Positions 1-9,072 of a stretch of DNA of 64,000 nt are shown piece by piece. A program made the position numbers and the translations under genes. The notes under the pieces are model-generated. The model saw only the letters and a list, made by a program, of their open reading frames with translations. It made no database searches and had not been told where the DNA came from. Numbering within the stretch: position 1 is the stretch's first letter; each line of letters begins with the position of its first letter. Origin of the DNA: Cumulibacter soli (GTDB lineage: Bacteria > Actinomycetota > Actinomycetes > Mycobacteriales > Antricoccaceae); NCBI RefSeq assembly GCF_004382795.1, contig NZ_SMSG01000001.1:1-64000 (forward strand), in the 5' to 3' direction.

Positions 1-106
1 TAACCCACGACTATTTGTGAGTGGGGCCCCGGCCTGCAACCCTCAGGAGCCCTGAGCGGTCACTCCATACCGTCTAGGGCATCGCTGATTCGCGATCGGT
101 CGTTGG

Positions 107-1108
107 TTACCAGCCGCGCAGGTCGACCGGCCATTCATCGATCACCTCATCGTCGCGGACGACGTACATCCGCTCGTGCAATGCGATAGTGGGATCAACG
201 TGCGACGGGGTGATCCGGATCCGGTCCCCTACCATCGGCGCGTGCCCGCCGGCCACGAGGGTGATGTGCTCGTCGGAGACGAACGACACGTCGGCACCAT
301 TAATCGCTGGATTGCCGTGGTCGAGGGACATCGCCTTCAAACCGGCGTCCGCCACCTGCCAGCTATCGTTACTGGATATCACTGTGCCGAGCACCCAGAA
401 CGCCTGCGCGAAGGGGGTATCGAGTTCTCCGTATTGAGAATCCATTAATACATAGCTTCCGGCTTGAATCTCGGTGACCCATCTGTTCGCGAGATAGGTT
501 CCGGTTCCGCCACCGGTGACCAGTTCGCCGCCGACATTTTGGTGAACGTCAAGCAGGGCGCGCATCGACTCCTCAACCGCTTTCCGCTTGCGGTCGTCCG
601 GCATCGTCATCATGAGGTGGCCCTCGTAGCCCATCACGCCACGTACCCGAAGGCCACGACCACGCGCATGCTCGGCGAGCGATGCGGCGTCGGCAGGGGC
701 GCAACCACAACGTCGCAGCCCCACGTTCACATCGATGACCACCTCACGAACACCCCCGCCGATGGCCGCATCGATGGTCTGTAGCGAATCGACGGCGACG
801 GTTACCCGAGCACCACTGGCGAGAACCGCGCCGATGCGCCGAGCATCAAGAATCTCGTTGGCCAACAGCAGGTCCTCACCCAGACCGGCCGCGGCCATCC
901 CCTCGACCTCGCGGATCGTCGCACAGGTGAAACCGCGATGGCCCGCGTCCTGCTGCCGACGAGCGATCTGGGTGCACTTGTGCGCCTTGACGTGTGGTCG
1001 CAGTCGCGCACCAGGAAGAACCGCACTCATAGCGGCAATGTTGCACATCATCACGTCGTAGTCGACGACCAGGGCTGGCGTGGGAATCTCGGCGATGGAT
1101 CTGGGCAT
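107..1108 (-). CDS. D-threonine aldolase / D-serine dehydratase-like PLP enzyme
   Basis: A PLP-dependent alanine-racemase-fold enzyme of about 333 residues, probably cytoplasmic, that would cleave or dehydrate a D-beta-hydroxy amino acid. The PLP-lysine motif RPHVKAHK lies near residue 40. The C-terminal metal motif reads SHVDPT, i.e. His-x-Asp; known D-threonine aldolases use His and Asp here while D-serine dehydratase uses His and Cys, so an aldolase is favoured. The frame stays open upstream, but ATG 1108 has AAGGA five bases ahead and leaves 32 bp after the response regulator gene, whereas a longer start would run into it. It is co-directional with the two-component genes and may be co-transcribed. 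The substrate is not known. Confidence 0.8.
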   Translation of the reverse strand: MPRSIAEIPTPALVVDYDVMMCNIAAMSAVLPGARLRPHVKAHKCTQIARRQQDAGHRGFTCATIREVEGMAAAGLGEDLLLANEILDARRIGAVLASGARVTVAVDSLQTIDAAIGGGVREVVIDVNVGLRRCGCAPADAASLAEHARGRGLRVRGVMGYEGHLMMTMPDDRKRKAVEESMRALLDVHQNVGGELVTGGGTGTYLANRWVTEIQAGSYVLMDSQYGELDTPFAQAFWVLGTVISSNDSWQVADAGLKAMSLDHGNPAINGADVSFVSDEHITLVAGGHAPMVGDRIRITPSHVDPTIALHERMYVVRDDEVIDEWPVDLRGW

Positions 1109-1140
1109 ACCCATCCTTATCACGCGTCGGGCGCGGGTCC

Positions 1141-1785
1141 CTATAGTCCGCTTTGGATCGCGAACACTACGAGCTGCGCCCGATCGCGCGCACCGAGTTT
1201 GATCATCGCCCTCGATACGTGGGTACGCACCGTGTCCGGGCTCAAGGACAGTTCGGCGCCAATCTCCGAATTCGATCGCCCGGTCGCGACCCATTGCAGG
1301 ATCTCGCGCTCACGGCTGGTGAGTTGATCGATGTGTGGATGCGCACCTCCGGTGGTGGCGCGGCCGAAATGCTCGATGACACGACGCGTGACCGACGGGG
1401 CCAACAGCGAACCGCCCTCATGTACTACCCGAATCGCGCGCAGTATCTCGGCTGGTTCGGCATCCTTCAGCAGGAACCCGGAGGCGCCGAGGCGCAGCGC
1501 CTCGAACACATACTCATCGAGTTCGAACGTGGTGAGCATGACGACTCGGACGCCGCCGAGCGCCGGATCTGCGCCGACGTCATGCAGCATCCCGAGCCCA
1601 TCCAGGATCGGCATCCTGATATCACACAGGACGACGTCCGGTCGTTCGCGCTCGACCATCTGTAGTCCCGCGCGCCCTTCCTCTGCCTCACCCACCACAG
1701 TGATGTCAGGTTCTGAGTCGATCAGCGTGCGTAACCCCATTCGCACCAACGACTGATCGTCGATCAACGCCACCCGGATCGTCAC
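1141..1785 (-). CDS. NarL/LuxR-family response regulator
   Basis: Response regulator of 214 residues. The receiver domain covers residues 1-120, with the acidic pair at D9-D10 and the phospho-acceptor D55 in VLCDIRMP. A LuxR-type helix-turn-helix (LTSREREILQWVATGRSN) occupies the last 65 residues. Its start overlaps the end of the histidine kinase gene by four bases (ATGA), so the two are translationally coupled. It very likely receives phosphate from that kinase and controls the divergent ABC exporter genes. Two dyads between 2949 and 3003 are candidate binding sites. Confidence 0.93.
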   Translation of the reverse strand: MTIRVALIDDQSLVRMGLRTLIDSEPDITVVGEAEEGRAGLQMVERERPDVVLCDIRMPILDGLGMLHDVGADPALGGVRVVMLTTFELDEYVFEALRLGASGFLLKDAEPAEILRAIRVVHEGGSLLAPSVTRRVIEHFGRATTGGAHPHIDQLTSREREILQWVATGRSNSEIGAELSLSPDTVRTHVSRAMIKLGARDRAQLVVFAIQSGL

Positions 1786-2930
1786 GACTGCTCCTGTCCT
1801 GCCGCCGTGAGCGTGGACACCGGGATCCGTGCGCTCACCAGGAAACCGCGGTCAGTGAATCCGGCAATGCATTCCCCACCGAGTTCGGACGCGCGCTGCC
1901 GCATACCAGCGAGACCGAGACCTGCGGGCTTCGCGCCGCCCTTCCGAGGAGTGCCGTCGTCGCGCACCTCGATGATGAGCGCTTCCTCAGCCACGTCGAT
2001 CACCACCTCAACCGCACTCGCATCCGAATGCCGCAGCACATTCGTCAGCGACTCCTGGACGATCGAGTACGCCGCTGACTCCGCCCGGCGTCCACAGCGA
2101 TCGGAACCGATCCTCGGCAGGTCGACGGCGATATCCAGCCCAGCCGCTCGGACCCGGTCAACCAAAGCCGGAACGTCGGCGAGGGTCCGAGACGTGCTCC
2201 GCTGTGGCTGGCCGGCCAGTTTGGAGAGCTCACCACGCAGCGCCTCCAGCGATTCACGTGACGTATCGCGAATAGCTTGCAGCGATCGCCGCACGGCCGC
2301 CGGGTCTTGATCCAGCACGTGCAGTGCGACACCGGCCTGCATCGCGATCACCGCTAGACCATGCCCGACGCCATCGTGTAGGTCGCGCGCCATGGCGAGC
2401 TGTTCCTCGGTCGCTACCCTCGCCACCCGTTCGCGGGCGCGTTCGACACGACCACGAATGACGCTGCCCAACAGGGCGGCCGCCAGGCATAGCGCGAGTG
2501 CGCCGACCGACTGCCACCACGACTGCATCACCGGCGCATCCCACACGAGGGTGCGCATGGCAAAACCCACTAGCACCACGCAGGCGGCGACGACGACTGA
2601 CCACGCCCAGGTTCGCACGCCTGCGTAGCGCCCCGCGAAGAACGCCGCGGCAATTAACGGGAGCCAGATCGGGCCGTCCGGTAACCCGACGGCAAAGTGC
2701 ACCGTCATCAGCGCTGCAGTTCCCACGAGCACGAGAGCAGGAACGCGACGCGAGATCAGCAGCAACGCACAGGACGTAATCGCGAGCAGGACCGCCGTTA
2801 CCACCCCCGGCGCGCCAACATTCCCTACCGAGGAAAACCCGGCACCGACGCCAGTAAGCAACGTCAGTGGCAGTGCCCACGTGAGGTCAGTAATCACCGG
2901 CATACGCGGGGTCGAGGCGAATTGGGCCAT
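1782..2930 (-). CDS. Sensor histidine kinase, DesK/NarX type (HisKA_3)
   Basis: Membrane histidine kinase of 382 residues. Several hydrophobic segments fill residues 15-160, with no large extracellular domain. The dimerisation/phospho-acceptor box MARDLHDGVGH places the reactive His at 185. The ATPase domain shows the N box around N297 (QESLTNVLRH) and a G box at GLGLAGMRQRASELGG. This is the layout of kinases that sense the membrane or membrane-active compounds. It forms an operon with the downstream response regulator (ATGA overlap) and faces the ABC exporter across 129 bp. Confidence 0.92.
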   Translation of the reverse strand: MAQFASTPRMPVITDLTWALPLTLLTGVGAGFSSVGNVGAPGVVTAVLLAITSCALLLISRRVPALVLVGTAALMTVHFAVGLPDGPIWLPLIAAAFFAGRYAGVRTWAWSVVVAACVVLVGFAMRTLVWDAPVMQSWWQSVGALALCLAAALLGSVIRGRVERARERVARVATEEQLAMARDLHDGVGHGLAVIAMQAGVALHVLDQDPAAVRRSLQAIRDTSRESLEALRGELSKLAGQPQRSTSRTLADVPALVDRVRAAGLDIAVDLPRIGSDRCGRRAESAAYSIVQESLTNVLRHSDASAVEVVIDVAEEALIIEVRDDGTPRKGGAKPAGLGLAGMRQRASELGGECIAGFTDRGFLVSARIPVSTLTAAGQEQS

Positions 2931-2948
2931 GCGATCAGACTAGGCGCT

Positions 2949-2975
2949 GGTTCGACGCAGCCCGTACGTCGAACC
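2949..2975. promoter_or_regulatory. 9-bp inverted repeat between TCS and ABC operons
   Basis: GGTTCGACG and CGTCGAACC are perfect 9-bp arms separated by 9 bases, so centres lie two helical turns apart. It sits in the 129-bp divergent region just upstream of the kinase gene. A regulator site is likely; a weak hairpin in the leader is the alternative. Confidence 0.5.
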
Positions 2976-2987
2976 GCGCGAGAGCCA

Positions 2988-3003
2988 TACGCAAGATTGC
3001 GTA
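2988..3003. promoter_or_regulatory. TACGCAA-GA-TTGCGTA palindrome, candidate response-regulator box
   Basis: Perfect 7-2-7 inverted repeat between the kinase and ABC genes. NarL-type regulators bind short dyads of this kind, and adjacent two-component systems usually control the exporter they sit beside. No binding data; the assignment rests on position and symmetry. Confidence 0.5.
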
Positions 3004-3059
3004 CCCGATCGCGCACTGGCGCGGATTCGCCGGCTACGCCCACCGGCAACGCTAAGACC

Positions 3060-3986
3060 ATGAACGTCATCGAAACCACACACCTGACCAAGAAGTACGG
3101 CGATCGCGCCGCCGTACTCGACGTCCACTTGACAGTCGCGCGCGGCGAAATCTATGGCTTCCTGGGCCCGAACGGAGCCGGCAAAACGACGACCCTGCGG
3201 ATGATTCTCGGGCTAGTCCGCCCCAGCAGCGGGGCAATCGACGTCCTCGATGGACATCCTGGGGACGCCGACGTCGCCTACCGGATCGGTGCTCTTATCG
3301 AAGGTCCGGGATTCTTTCCCTACCTCAGTGGACGCAACAATCTACGCTACATCGCACGCATGCGCGGTTTGGCAGAGTCCGCGGCTGAGGAGGCCCTCAC
3401 GCGCGTCGCTCTGACCGACCGCGCCGACGAGCGATACAAGAACTACAGCCTCGGCATGAAGCAGCGCCTGGGCGTAGCGTGCGCGTTGCTCGGCTCACCC
3501 GAACTAATCGTGCTCGACGAACCCACCAACGGCCTCGATCCGTCCGGAATGGCCGACATGCGCACTCTGATCGTCTCGCTCGCGTCCGAAGGACACACCG
3601 TCCTCCTCTCGAGTCACCTTCTAGCCGAGGTACAGGACATCTGTGATCGCGTGGGCGTCATCGACGGCGGGCGCCTGCTTCAGGAATCGACCGTGGAAGG
3701 TTTGCGCGGGGACGCCCAAGTGGTCATACGCGCGACTCCCCTCGACCAAACGCAGCGCATAGCCAACAACTTCTCTGGTTCCGGGTCGGTCATCCGCGAA
3801 GACGACCACCTAGTGCTGCCCGGGTCCGTAACTGTCTCCGACCTGGTCGCCGAACTCGTCGGCGCCGGTATCCAAATACACGAAGTAATCAGGCGCGAGC
3901 GAAGCCTTGAAGACGTGTTCTTCGAGCTCACTACACCGCGACAAACCGAGGAGAACCACGATGACCATCACGCACTCACAGCCTGA
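3060..3986 (+). CDS. ABC exporter ATP-binding protein (BcrA/NatA type)
   Basis: ATPase of 308 residues. Walker A GPNGAGKT at 36-43, signature YSLGMKQR at 129-136, Walker B LIVLDEP at 149-155, and the typical C-terminal extension of the bacitracin/lantibiotic-type exporters. The open frame extends further upstream over the kinase promoter, but homology begins at MNVIETTHLTKKYG, so ATG 3060 is used. The end overlaps the permease start by 26 bases. Together with the permease it forms a two-gene exporter, probably for a membrane-active compound sensed by the divergent kinase. Confidence 0.92.
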   Translation: MNVIETTHLTKKYGDRAAVLDVHLTVARGEIYGFLGPNGAGKTTTLRMILGLVRPSSGAIDVLDGHPGDADVAYRIGALIEGPGFFPYLSGRNNLRYIARMRGLAESAAEEALTRVALTDRADERYKNYSLGMKQRLGVACALLGSPELIVLDEPTNGLDPSGMADMRTLIVSLASEGHTVLLSSHLLAEVQDICDRVGVIDGGRLLQESTVEGLRGDAQVVIRATPLDQTQRIANNFSGSGSVIREDDHLVLPGSVTVSDLVAELVGAGIQIHEVIRRERSLEDVFFELTTPRQTEENHDDHHALTA

Positions 3987-4872
3987 ACTCCATTCCAGGC
4001 ACCATCGACCGACGGGTAGTTCGGGCATCCTGCGCGTTGCGCGCGCCGAGCTGCTACGACTTCGTCGATGGCCGGCCGTCTGGGTCACCGTCGCCACGTG
4101 GTTGCTACTGACTTCGTTGTTCGGCTACGTGTTCAACTACGTCAGCTATCTCACCGGCGACGAGTCCTTCGCGAACGAGGGCGTGCCGTCAAGCGCGCTG
4201 CTGCACGATGTCCTGCCCATCAATATCGGCGAGGCCATGATGCAAGGCACGCCGATGTTCGGCGGAGCGCTGCTTATGGTGCTTGGCGCGTTGGTGGCAG
4301 GATCTGGATTCTCCTGGGGAACCTGGAAGACGTCCTTCATCCATGGACCGAGTAGGGCCCTCACCGTGCTGGGCAACGCGCTGGCGCTCGCCGTTGTTGT
4401 GGTCACGACGGTGTTGGTCACCCTCGTGATGTGTATCGCGTTCTCGACCGGAATCGGCCTCATCGAAGGACAACCACTGACGTGGCCCGGGCTCTCCGAC
4501 CTGCTGCTGGACGTCGGCGCCTCAGCGCTGATCCTGCTCATGTGGGCGTCGGTCGGCTTCTTCCTCGGCATATTGGCGAAAGGTCCGGCGCTGTCCGTCG
4601 GCTTGGGGCTCGTATGGGCGCTCGCCATCGAGAATTTACTGCGTGGAGTCGGGTCCGTTCTGGGACCCATCGAAGCGTTCACCACCGTCCTGCCTGGGAC
4701 GTCGGCGGGCTCACTGGTCGGAGCTCTGGTTGGCGCGGACGCCAGTGGCGAGGGCGCTCCCGGCGTGCTCACCACCGTCGGCGCCGGGCAAGCAACGTGG
4801 ACGATCGTCGCGTGGATCATCGCAGCGATCGCGATGTCCGTGGTTGTGGTCCGTCGCCGCGATGTTACGTGA
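3961..4872 (+). CDS. ABC-2 type transporter permease
   Basis: About 303 residues with a soluble N-terminal stretch (1-35) and roughly six hydrophobic helices, starting at VTVATWLLLTSLFGYVFNYV and ending at a Val/Ile-rich helix before an RRRD tail. ATG 3961 is preceded by GAGGAG and lies inside the ATPase reading frame, so the two genes are coupled. Low sequence complexity of the helices prevents a substrate call. A hairpin terminator follows at 4957. Confidence 0.88.
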   Translation: MTITHSQPELHSRHHRPTGSSGILRVARAELLRLRRWPAVWVTVATWLLLTSLFGYVFNYVSYLTGDESFANEGVPSSALLHDVLPINIGEAMMQGTPMFGGALLMVLGALVAGSGFSWGTWKTSFIHGPSRALTVLGNALALAVVVVTTVLVTLVMCIAFSTGIGLIEGQPLTWPGLSDLLLDVGASALILLMWASVGFFLGILAKGPALSVGLGLVWALAIENLLRGVGSVLGPIEAFTTVLPGTSAGSLVGALVGADASGEGAPGVLTTVGAGQATWTIVAWIIAAIAMSVVVVRRRDVT

Positions 4873-4956
4873 ACCTGCCAAAACCGACTGGCTGATCGCC
4901 GTTCGCCGCGCAGATAAGGATGCGGTCTGCTCAACCAAAATGATCGATAGTGCCTC

Positions 4957-4986
4957 GAGGCGCTCGTCCACCCGGACGAGCGCCTC
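4957..4986 (+). terminator. Rho-independent terminator after ABC exporter
   Basis: GAGGCGCTCGTC and GACGAGCGCCTC form a perfect 12-bp stem with a six-base loop, followed by ACTTTTG. It lies 85 bp after the permease stop. The rest of the roughly 330-base gap up to 5204 holds the two palindromes listed separately and no gene that can be supported. Confidence 0.8.
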
Positions 4987-5063
4987 ACTTTTGTGCATCG
5001 GCGTGCTCAGCACTGGTCCTGTCGCGGCGCCGGTCCCAGTCGGCGCGGCACACTCGACTAAAC

Positions 5064-5072
5064 GGTCTGACC
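5064..5072. promoter_or_regulatory. GGTC-T-GACC palindrome, candidate GntR/FCD operator 1
   Basis: GGTCTGACC with a following CAAA lies 132 bp before the start of the binding-protein gene. FadR/FCD-type GntR proteins bind TGGT-N3-ACCA type sites. Together with 5108-5118 it makes an inverted pair with matching flanks (GGTCTGACCAAA and TTTGGTCAGACC). Confidence 0.55.
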
Positions 5073-5107
5073 AAAAGACTTCCATTGCGGCAATCGCCTT
5101 GCTAATT

Positions 5108-5118
5108 TGGTCAGACCA
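5108..5118. promoter_or_regulatory. TGGTC-A-GACCA palindrome, candidate GntR/FCD operator 2
   Basis: Perfect 11-bp palindrome, centred 45 bp from operator 1. The longer string TTTGGTCAGACC recurs with a T at the centre ahead of the acyl-CoA operon at 20050. The FCD-type GntR gene at 10392 is the natural candidate to bind it. Confidence 0.6.
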
Positions 5119-5203
5119 TAACGGATGACGCCGTCACACCACCTCTTGCGTCCCCACAGCGACCAGCTTCTATGCAAACCGCACGCCCTGAGAGGACTAA
5201 TAA

Positions 5204-6781
5204 TTGAACCGTCTATCGAGACTCGTAGGCACCATGCTGGGCACAAGTTTGCTGATTACCGGCTGCGGCGACGCGCCCGAGCAAAGTTCAGGAGCCGAGA
5301 ATAACGAGTATGGCAACTCGATCGAGGCTGCCGATGATTTTTATCCAGATGCCCATTTCGACTGGGCCTACCCAGAAGCACTGTCCAGTTGGGATCCGAT
5401 CGAGAGTCCCAGCGGTAACAACATTATTTTCTACAAGCCGGTGTATGACCGGTTGCTGCACGAGGGCATCGACGGCGATGTCACTCCGATGCTGGCTACC
5501 GAGTACACGGCGTCCGAGGACGGCAAGACGCTCACGCTCCAACTGCGCGAAGGTCTCGCCTTCTCCGATGGAGAGCCGTTCAACGCCGACGCGGTCAAAT
5601 TCAACCTCGACCGGGCGCGAGGAGAGGGAAGCACGCTCAGCGGTGAGCTGACCCAGGTCACATCCGTCGACGTGGTCGACGAGTACACCGTGGAACTGAA
5701 ACTCTCGGGACAGATCGGACCAATACCGGTTACGCTCTCCAGCCGCGCGGGAATCATGGTCTCCCCCGCCGCCGCAAAGAGCGGCACGTTGGCGACTCAG
5801 CCGGTCGGCATCGGGCCCTACTCCGTCACCCAATACGTCCCCGGCGACAAAGCCGAATACGAAAAGACCCCCGACTATTGGGACCCCGACGCCCAACGGG
5901 TCGCCAGCATGACCTACTACGCGATGCCCGACGACCAGACCAGACTCAACGCCCTCAAATCAGGCGAGATCGACGCCGCACGGGTCAACGCGGACCAAAT
6001 GGACGGCCTCGCCACCGACAACTTCACCCCTCTCGTGCAGCCCAGCGCCAGGTACCTCTACTTCATGGTCAACGCGTCGCAAGAACCGTTCGATAACCCC
6101 GAAGTACGTAAGGCGCTGAACATGGCCATCGACCGCGAGGCGATCTCTCAGGGCCTTTACGACGGATACTGCACCCCACAGATCCACCCGTTCCCCGAAA
6201 CAGGTCCCGGCTACAGCAAGACAATCGGCGACGGGCTAGAGGAATTCCCGTACGACCCCGAGGCCGCCAAGAAGGCACTGGAAGACGCGGGCGTCGCAGA
6301 TCTTCAAATCAGCACCACCACCTCGAACATCACCAGCAATACGAAGCTCGCCGAGGCGATCCAGGAACAACTGTCCGGGGTCGGCATCGACATGACTATT
6401 AAGCCGGTCCCCACCGCCGAAATGGTGCAAGCGTTCGTCGTAGATCAGAGCGTCGAAGCCATCACGTCGATCGCCACCGGAATCAATGACCCGGATGTCT
6501 CAAACGCCCGGTACGTCAAGCCCGACGCATACCTGAACGCCGGAGGGACCGAGTATCCGGACTTGAACACGTACGGCGACGAAGGTGCGGCCTCGTTGAA
6601 CCCCAGGGACCGGGCGCCGTTCTACGAGAAGTACCTCGAATCCTGGATCGAGACCCCACCGCACCTGATCCCGATCTGCATGAGCCACGAAGCATCCGCA
6701 TACGCGCCGAACGTCTCCGGCGTGAGCCAGCGGACCAACGGCTACTCAGATCTTCGCGGTGTATCCATCGCCCAGGAGTAG
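5204..6781 (+). CDS. ABC peptide/dipeptide-type substrate-binding lipoprotein (SBP_bac_5)
   Basis: Secreted lipoprotein of 525 residues. A signal peptide ends in the lipobox LITGC with the lipidated Cys at 21. The body has the features of cluster C binding proteins (family 5): LAFSDGEPFNADAVKFNLDR, PVGIGPYSVTQY and VRKALNMAIDREAI. The start is TTG 5204, seven bases after AGAGGA; the nearby ATG at 5172 runs into a stop. No permease or ATPase genes follow, so this is an orphan binding protein that must borrow a transporter or act in sensing. Two GGTC-N-GACC palindromes upstream suggest control by the nearby GntR protein and a link with acyl-CoA catabolism. Confidence 0.88.
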   Translation: MNRLSRLVGTMLGTSLLITGCGDAPEQSSGAENNEYGNSIEAADDFYPDAHFDWAYPEALSSWDPIESPSGNNIIFYKPVYDRLLHEGIDGDVTPMLATEYTASEDGKTLTLQLREGLAFSDGEPFNADAVKFNLDRARGEGSTLSGELTQVTSVDVVDEYTVELKLSGQIGPIPVTLSSRAGIMVSPAAAKSGTLATQPVGIGPYSVTQYVPGDKAEYEKTPDYWDPDAQRVASMTYYAMPDDQTRLNALKSGEIDAARVNADQMDGLATDNFTPLVQPSARYLYFMVNASQEPFDNPEVRKALNMAIDREAISQGLYDGYCTPQIHPFPETGPGYSKTIGDGLEEFPYDPEAAKKALEDAGVADLQISTTTSNITSNTKLAEAIQEQLSGVGIDMTIKPVPTAEMVQAFVVDQSVEAITSIATGINDPDVSNARYVKPDAYLNAGGTEYPDLNTYGDEGAASLNPRDRAPFYEKYLESWIETPPHLIPICMSHEASAYAPNVSGVSQRTNGYSDLRGVSIAQE

Positions 6782-6807
6782 CACGGCGTTCGGCGTGACA
6801 ACCGAAG

Positions 6808-6834
6808 GAACCCCGCTCGATCTGAGCGGGGTTC
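6808..6834. terminator. Hairpin between convergent genes
   Basis: GAACCCCGCTC and GAGCGGGGTTC form an 11-bp stem with a five-base loop between the binding-protein gene and the convergent lyase gene. There is no T-run on the plus side. It could serve both directions. Confidence 0.65.
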
Positions 6835-6853
6835 GTTCGGTGGTACGACGCGG

Positions 6854-7783
6854 CTACCTCGCCTCGCCCACCCAGTCCACGGGGCCGGCGATGATTGAGT
6901 GGCTCGTCAGCGTTCGGCCCAGCACATTCTGAACCTGACGCGCGGCATCAATCAGCGTCGGGAGGTTGATGCCGGTTTCGATCCCCATCTCGTGGAACAT
7001 CCCGACGAGATCCTCGGTAGCGATGTTGCCGGTCGACCCAGCGGGCACAGGGCAGCCGCCGAGTTCGCCGAAGCTGGACTCGAAACTCGTACACCCTGCA
7101 GTGAGCGCGGCATACGCGTTGGCCAGACCCTGGCCGCGAGTGTTGTGAAAGTGCGCGGTGATCTCGACCCCCGGGAGGCGATCAATCGCGGCCGCGAAGA
7201 ACTCCCCCGCGTACTTCGGATTGCACATTCCAGTGGTGTCGCCGAAGCCGATCTCGACGGCGCCGGCCGCGGCAAACTGCTCAGCTATATCGAGAACGGT
7301 GCCGATCGGCACCTTGCCTTCGAACGGACACCCGAAGGACGTGGCAATCACTGCGGCACACCGGAGGTCCTGCTCTCGGATACGCCGGGCGACAATCTCA
7401 TTTCCTGTCATGGAGTCCCGAACAGATCGGCCGACGTTTCGAAGATTGTGTGTCTCGGAGGCCGACACGAAAATCGCAGCCTCGTCGAAGTACTCTCTGG
7501 CACCGAGCGCGTTATCCAGTCCCCGCTCATTCGGAATGAGCACCATACGGCTGACCTCGTTCGGCAGATCAATCCCGTGCAGCACCTCCAGGCCGTCGGC
7601 CAACTGCGGGATGACATCGGGGCGTACGAAACTGGCGACCTCTATGCGGTCCAGGCCAGTTCGCCCGAGCTGATTGATCAATTCAATCTTCTGGGCGGTC
7701 GGGATTCGCTCTGGCTCATTCTGGAATCCATCCCTCGGGCCGACTTCACGGATGTGTACACGTGCTGGCATGGCGGTAATCAT
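6854..7783 (-). CDS. Hydroxymethylglutaryl-CoA lyase family protein
   Basis: TIM-barrel lyase of about 309 residues that would cleave a 3-hydroxy-3-methylacyl-CoA by retro-Claisen chemistry. Seen: GPRDGFQNE near residue 16-24 (catalytic Arg and Asp), the metal His pair in AHFHNTRGQGLAN, and ELGGCPVPAGSTGN, which carries the active-loop Cys. The frame is open further upstream into the CoA-transferase gene; ATG 7783 has AAGGA six bases ahead and leaves 13 bp after that gene. Operon partners are a CoA-transferase and an acyl-CoA dehydrogenase, as in leucine-like or branched-acid breakdown. HMG-CoA itself is only the family substrate. Confidence 0.87.
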   Translation of the reverse strand: MITAMPARVHIREVGPRDGFQNEPERIPTAQKIELINQLGRTGLDRIEVASFVRPDVIPQLADGLEVLHGIDLPNEVSRMVLIPNERGLDNALGAREYFDEAAIFVSASETHNLRNVGRSVRDSMTGNEIVARRIREQDLRCAAVIATSFGCPFEGKVPIGTVLDIAEQFAAAGAVEIGFGDTTGMCNPKYAGEFFAAAIDRLPGVEITAHFHNTRGQGLANAYAALTAGCTSFESSFGELGGCPVPAGSTGNIATEDLVGMFHEMGIETGINLPTLIDAARQVQNVLGRTLTSHSIIAGPVDWVGEAR

Positions 7784-7796
7784 GACCTGTCCTTCC

Positions 7797-9047
7797 TCAT
7801 CCTTCTCGAGTGCGCTGGTGTATTGCTCGGCTGAGGCGTTCGCGGTGTTCTGGGGCAGCAATTTCGATCATCCGCCGGGCACGTTCGGCTAGTGAGCATC
7901 CAGTCAGATGGGCGGCACCATGCTCGGTGACAACCACATCGACGTCCGCGCGGGACGTGGTCACTGGACCATGAATCAGTTGCGGGGAAATCGTGGACTG
8001 TCCACGATTTGTCGAGCGGAGCGCGATGATCGACCTCGAACCGGTGCTGGACGCTGCGCGCGCAAAATCGGACTGACCACCGATCGCGCCGACCTGGACG
8101 CCGTTTACCGTCTCAGCTCCGACATTGCCGGACAGATCGACTTCGATCGCAAAATTGACCGCGATCAGCGAACTGAGCTTCGCGAGCATCGATGGATCGT
8201 GGGTATAGCTGACCGGGCGGAACTCGACGGGGAGGTCACGAACTGCTCGATATAGTCGGTCGGTGCCCAGCCCGGCGCCTGCGACCAGTAGCCCACCGTC
8301 AAGCTCCTTGCGTCGACCGGTCATTACCCCGCGTTCGACAAGGTCGACGACGCCGTCAGCAATCATTCCCGAGTGCAGGCCAAGGTCTCGATGGGACCGC
8401 AATCCCTGCAGGATCGCGTTTCCGAGCGTTCCGACGCCCACCTGAAGGGTGGCGCCGTCGTCGATCAGCGCGCACACGTTCTGCGCAATCTGTGCGTCAA
8501 CGGCACTCGGTTCACGATTGGGCGGGCTGGGAAGCGGACGATCGGTATGGATGACGGCGGCGAATCGCTCCAACGGGATCTGCGGTCCGCCGACCGTCTG
8601 GGGCATCTGTTGGTTGACCTCCGCGACGAGCAGGTTCGTCGCAGCGAGCGCGTCAGCGGCGTAGTCAACTCCGATCCCGAGCGTGACTAGCCCAACCTCG
8701 TTGGGCGGTGACACTTGCACCAAGCCGACGTCGGCAGCAATTCGTCCCGACCGAAACAGCCGTGGCAGCGCAGAGAAGTGGCACGGGACAACGTCCAACT
8801 GATTGGCTGCACTCAATCGACGCAGCGTTCCCAGACCGCCGTACGACCGTATGTGGATCTCCTCTGGCAGCGGTTCACTGAATCGTTCGTGCCAGCTAAG
8901 CCCGCAGAACGCAGTTATACCGCCGATCCCGTGCACCTGGTCGATCAGCGTGTCGACGAGTGGATAGGGCTCCGCCGCTCCCTGGCTCCACCAGATGCCT
9001 GCGCCGGGCCGAACCGTCTCACGGAACTCAATCATGCGTACTCGCAC
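7797..9047 (-). CDS. Acetyl-CoA hydrolase/transferase family protein (4-hydroxybutyrate CoA-transferase-like)
   Basis: Family I-like CoA-transferase of 416 residues in the AcH/4-hydroxybutyrate transferase group. It has the Gly-rich GVGTLGNAILQGL motif, LGLHSGMIADGVVDL and EVDLSGNVGAE, which resembles the region around the catalytic Glu in relatives. It would move CoA from acetyl-CoA or another donor to a carboxylic acid, supplying the thioester for the dehydrogenase and lyase encoded beside it. ATG 9047 and ATG 9035 are both possible starts. The gap to the upstream dehydrogenase is 25 bp, consistent with one operon. Confidence 0.87.
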   Translation of the reverse strand: MRVRMIEFRETVRPGAGIWWSQGAAEPYPLVDTLIDQVHGIGGITAFCGLSWHERFSEPLPEEIHIRSYGGLGTLRRLSAANQLDVVPCHFSALPRLFRSGRIAADVGLVQVSPPNEVGLVTLGIGVDYAADALAATNLLVAEVNQQMPQTVGGPQIPLERFAAVIHTDRPLPSPPNREPSAVDAQIAQNVCALIDDGATLQVGVGTLGNAILQGLRSHRDLGLHSGMIADGVVDLVERGVMTGRRKELDGGLLVAGAGLGTDRLYRAVRDLPVEFRPVSYTHDPSMLAKLSSLIAVNFAIEVDLSGNVGAETVNGVQVGAIGGQSDFARAASSTGSRSIIALRSTNRGQSTISPQLIHGPVTTSRADVDVVVTEHGAAHLTGCSLAERARRMIEIAAPEHRERLSRAIHQRTREG

Positions 9048-9072
9048 TCACGAGCGTCGTGCCGGACATCAC

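Noticed and set aside
4146-4988. Minus-strand frame of 280 codons opposite the ABC permease
   Set aside because: Thr/Pro/Ser-rich mirror frame of a hydrophobic membrane protein gene.
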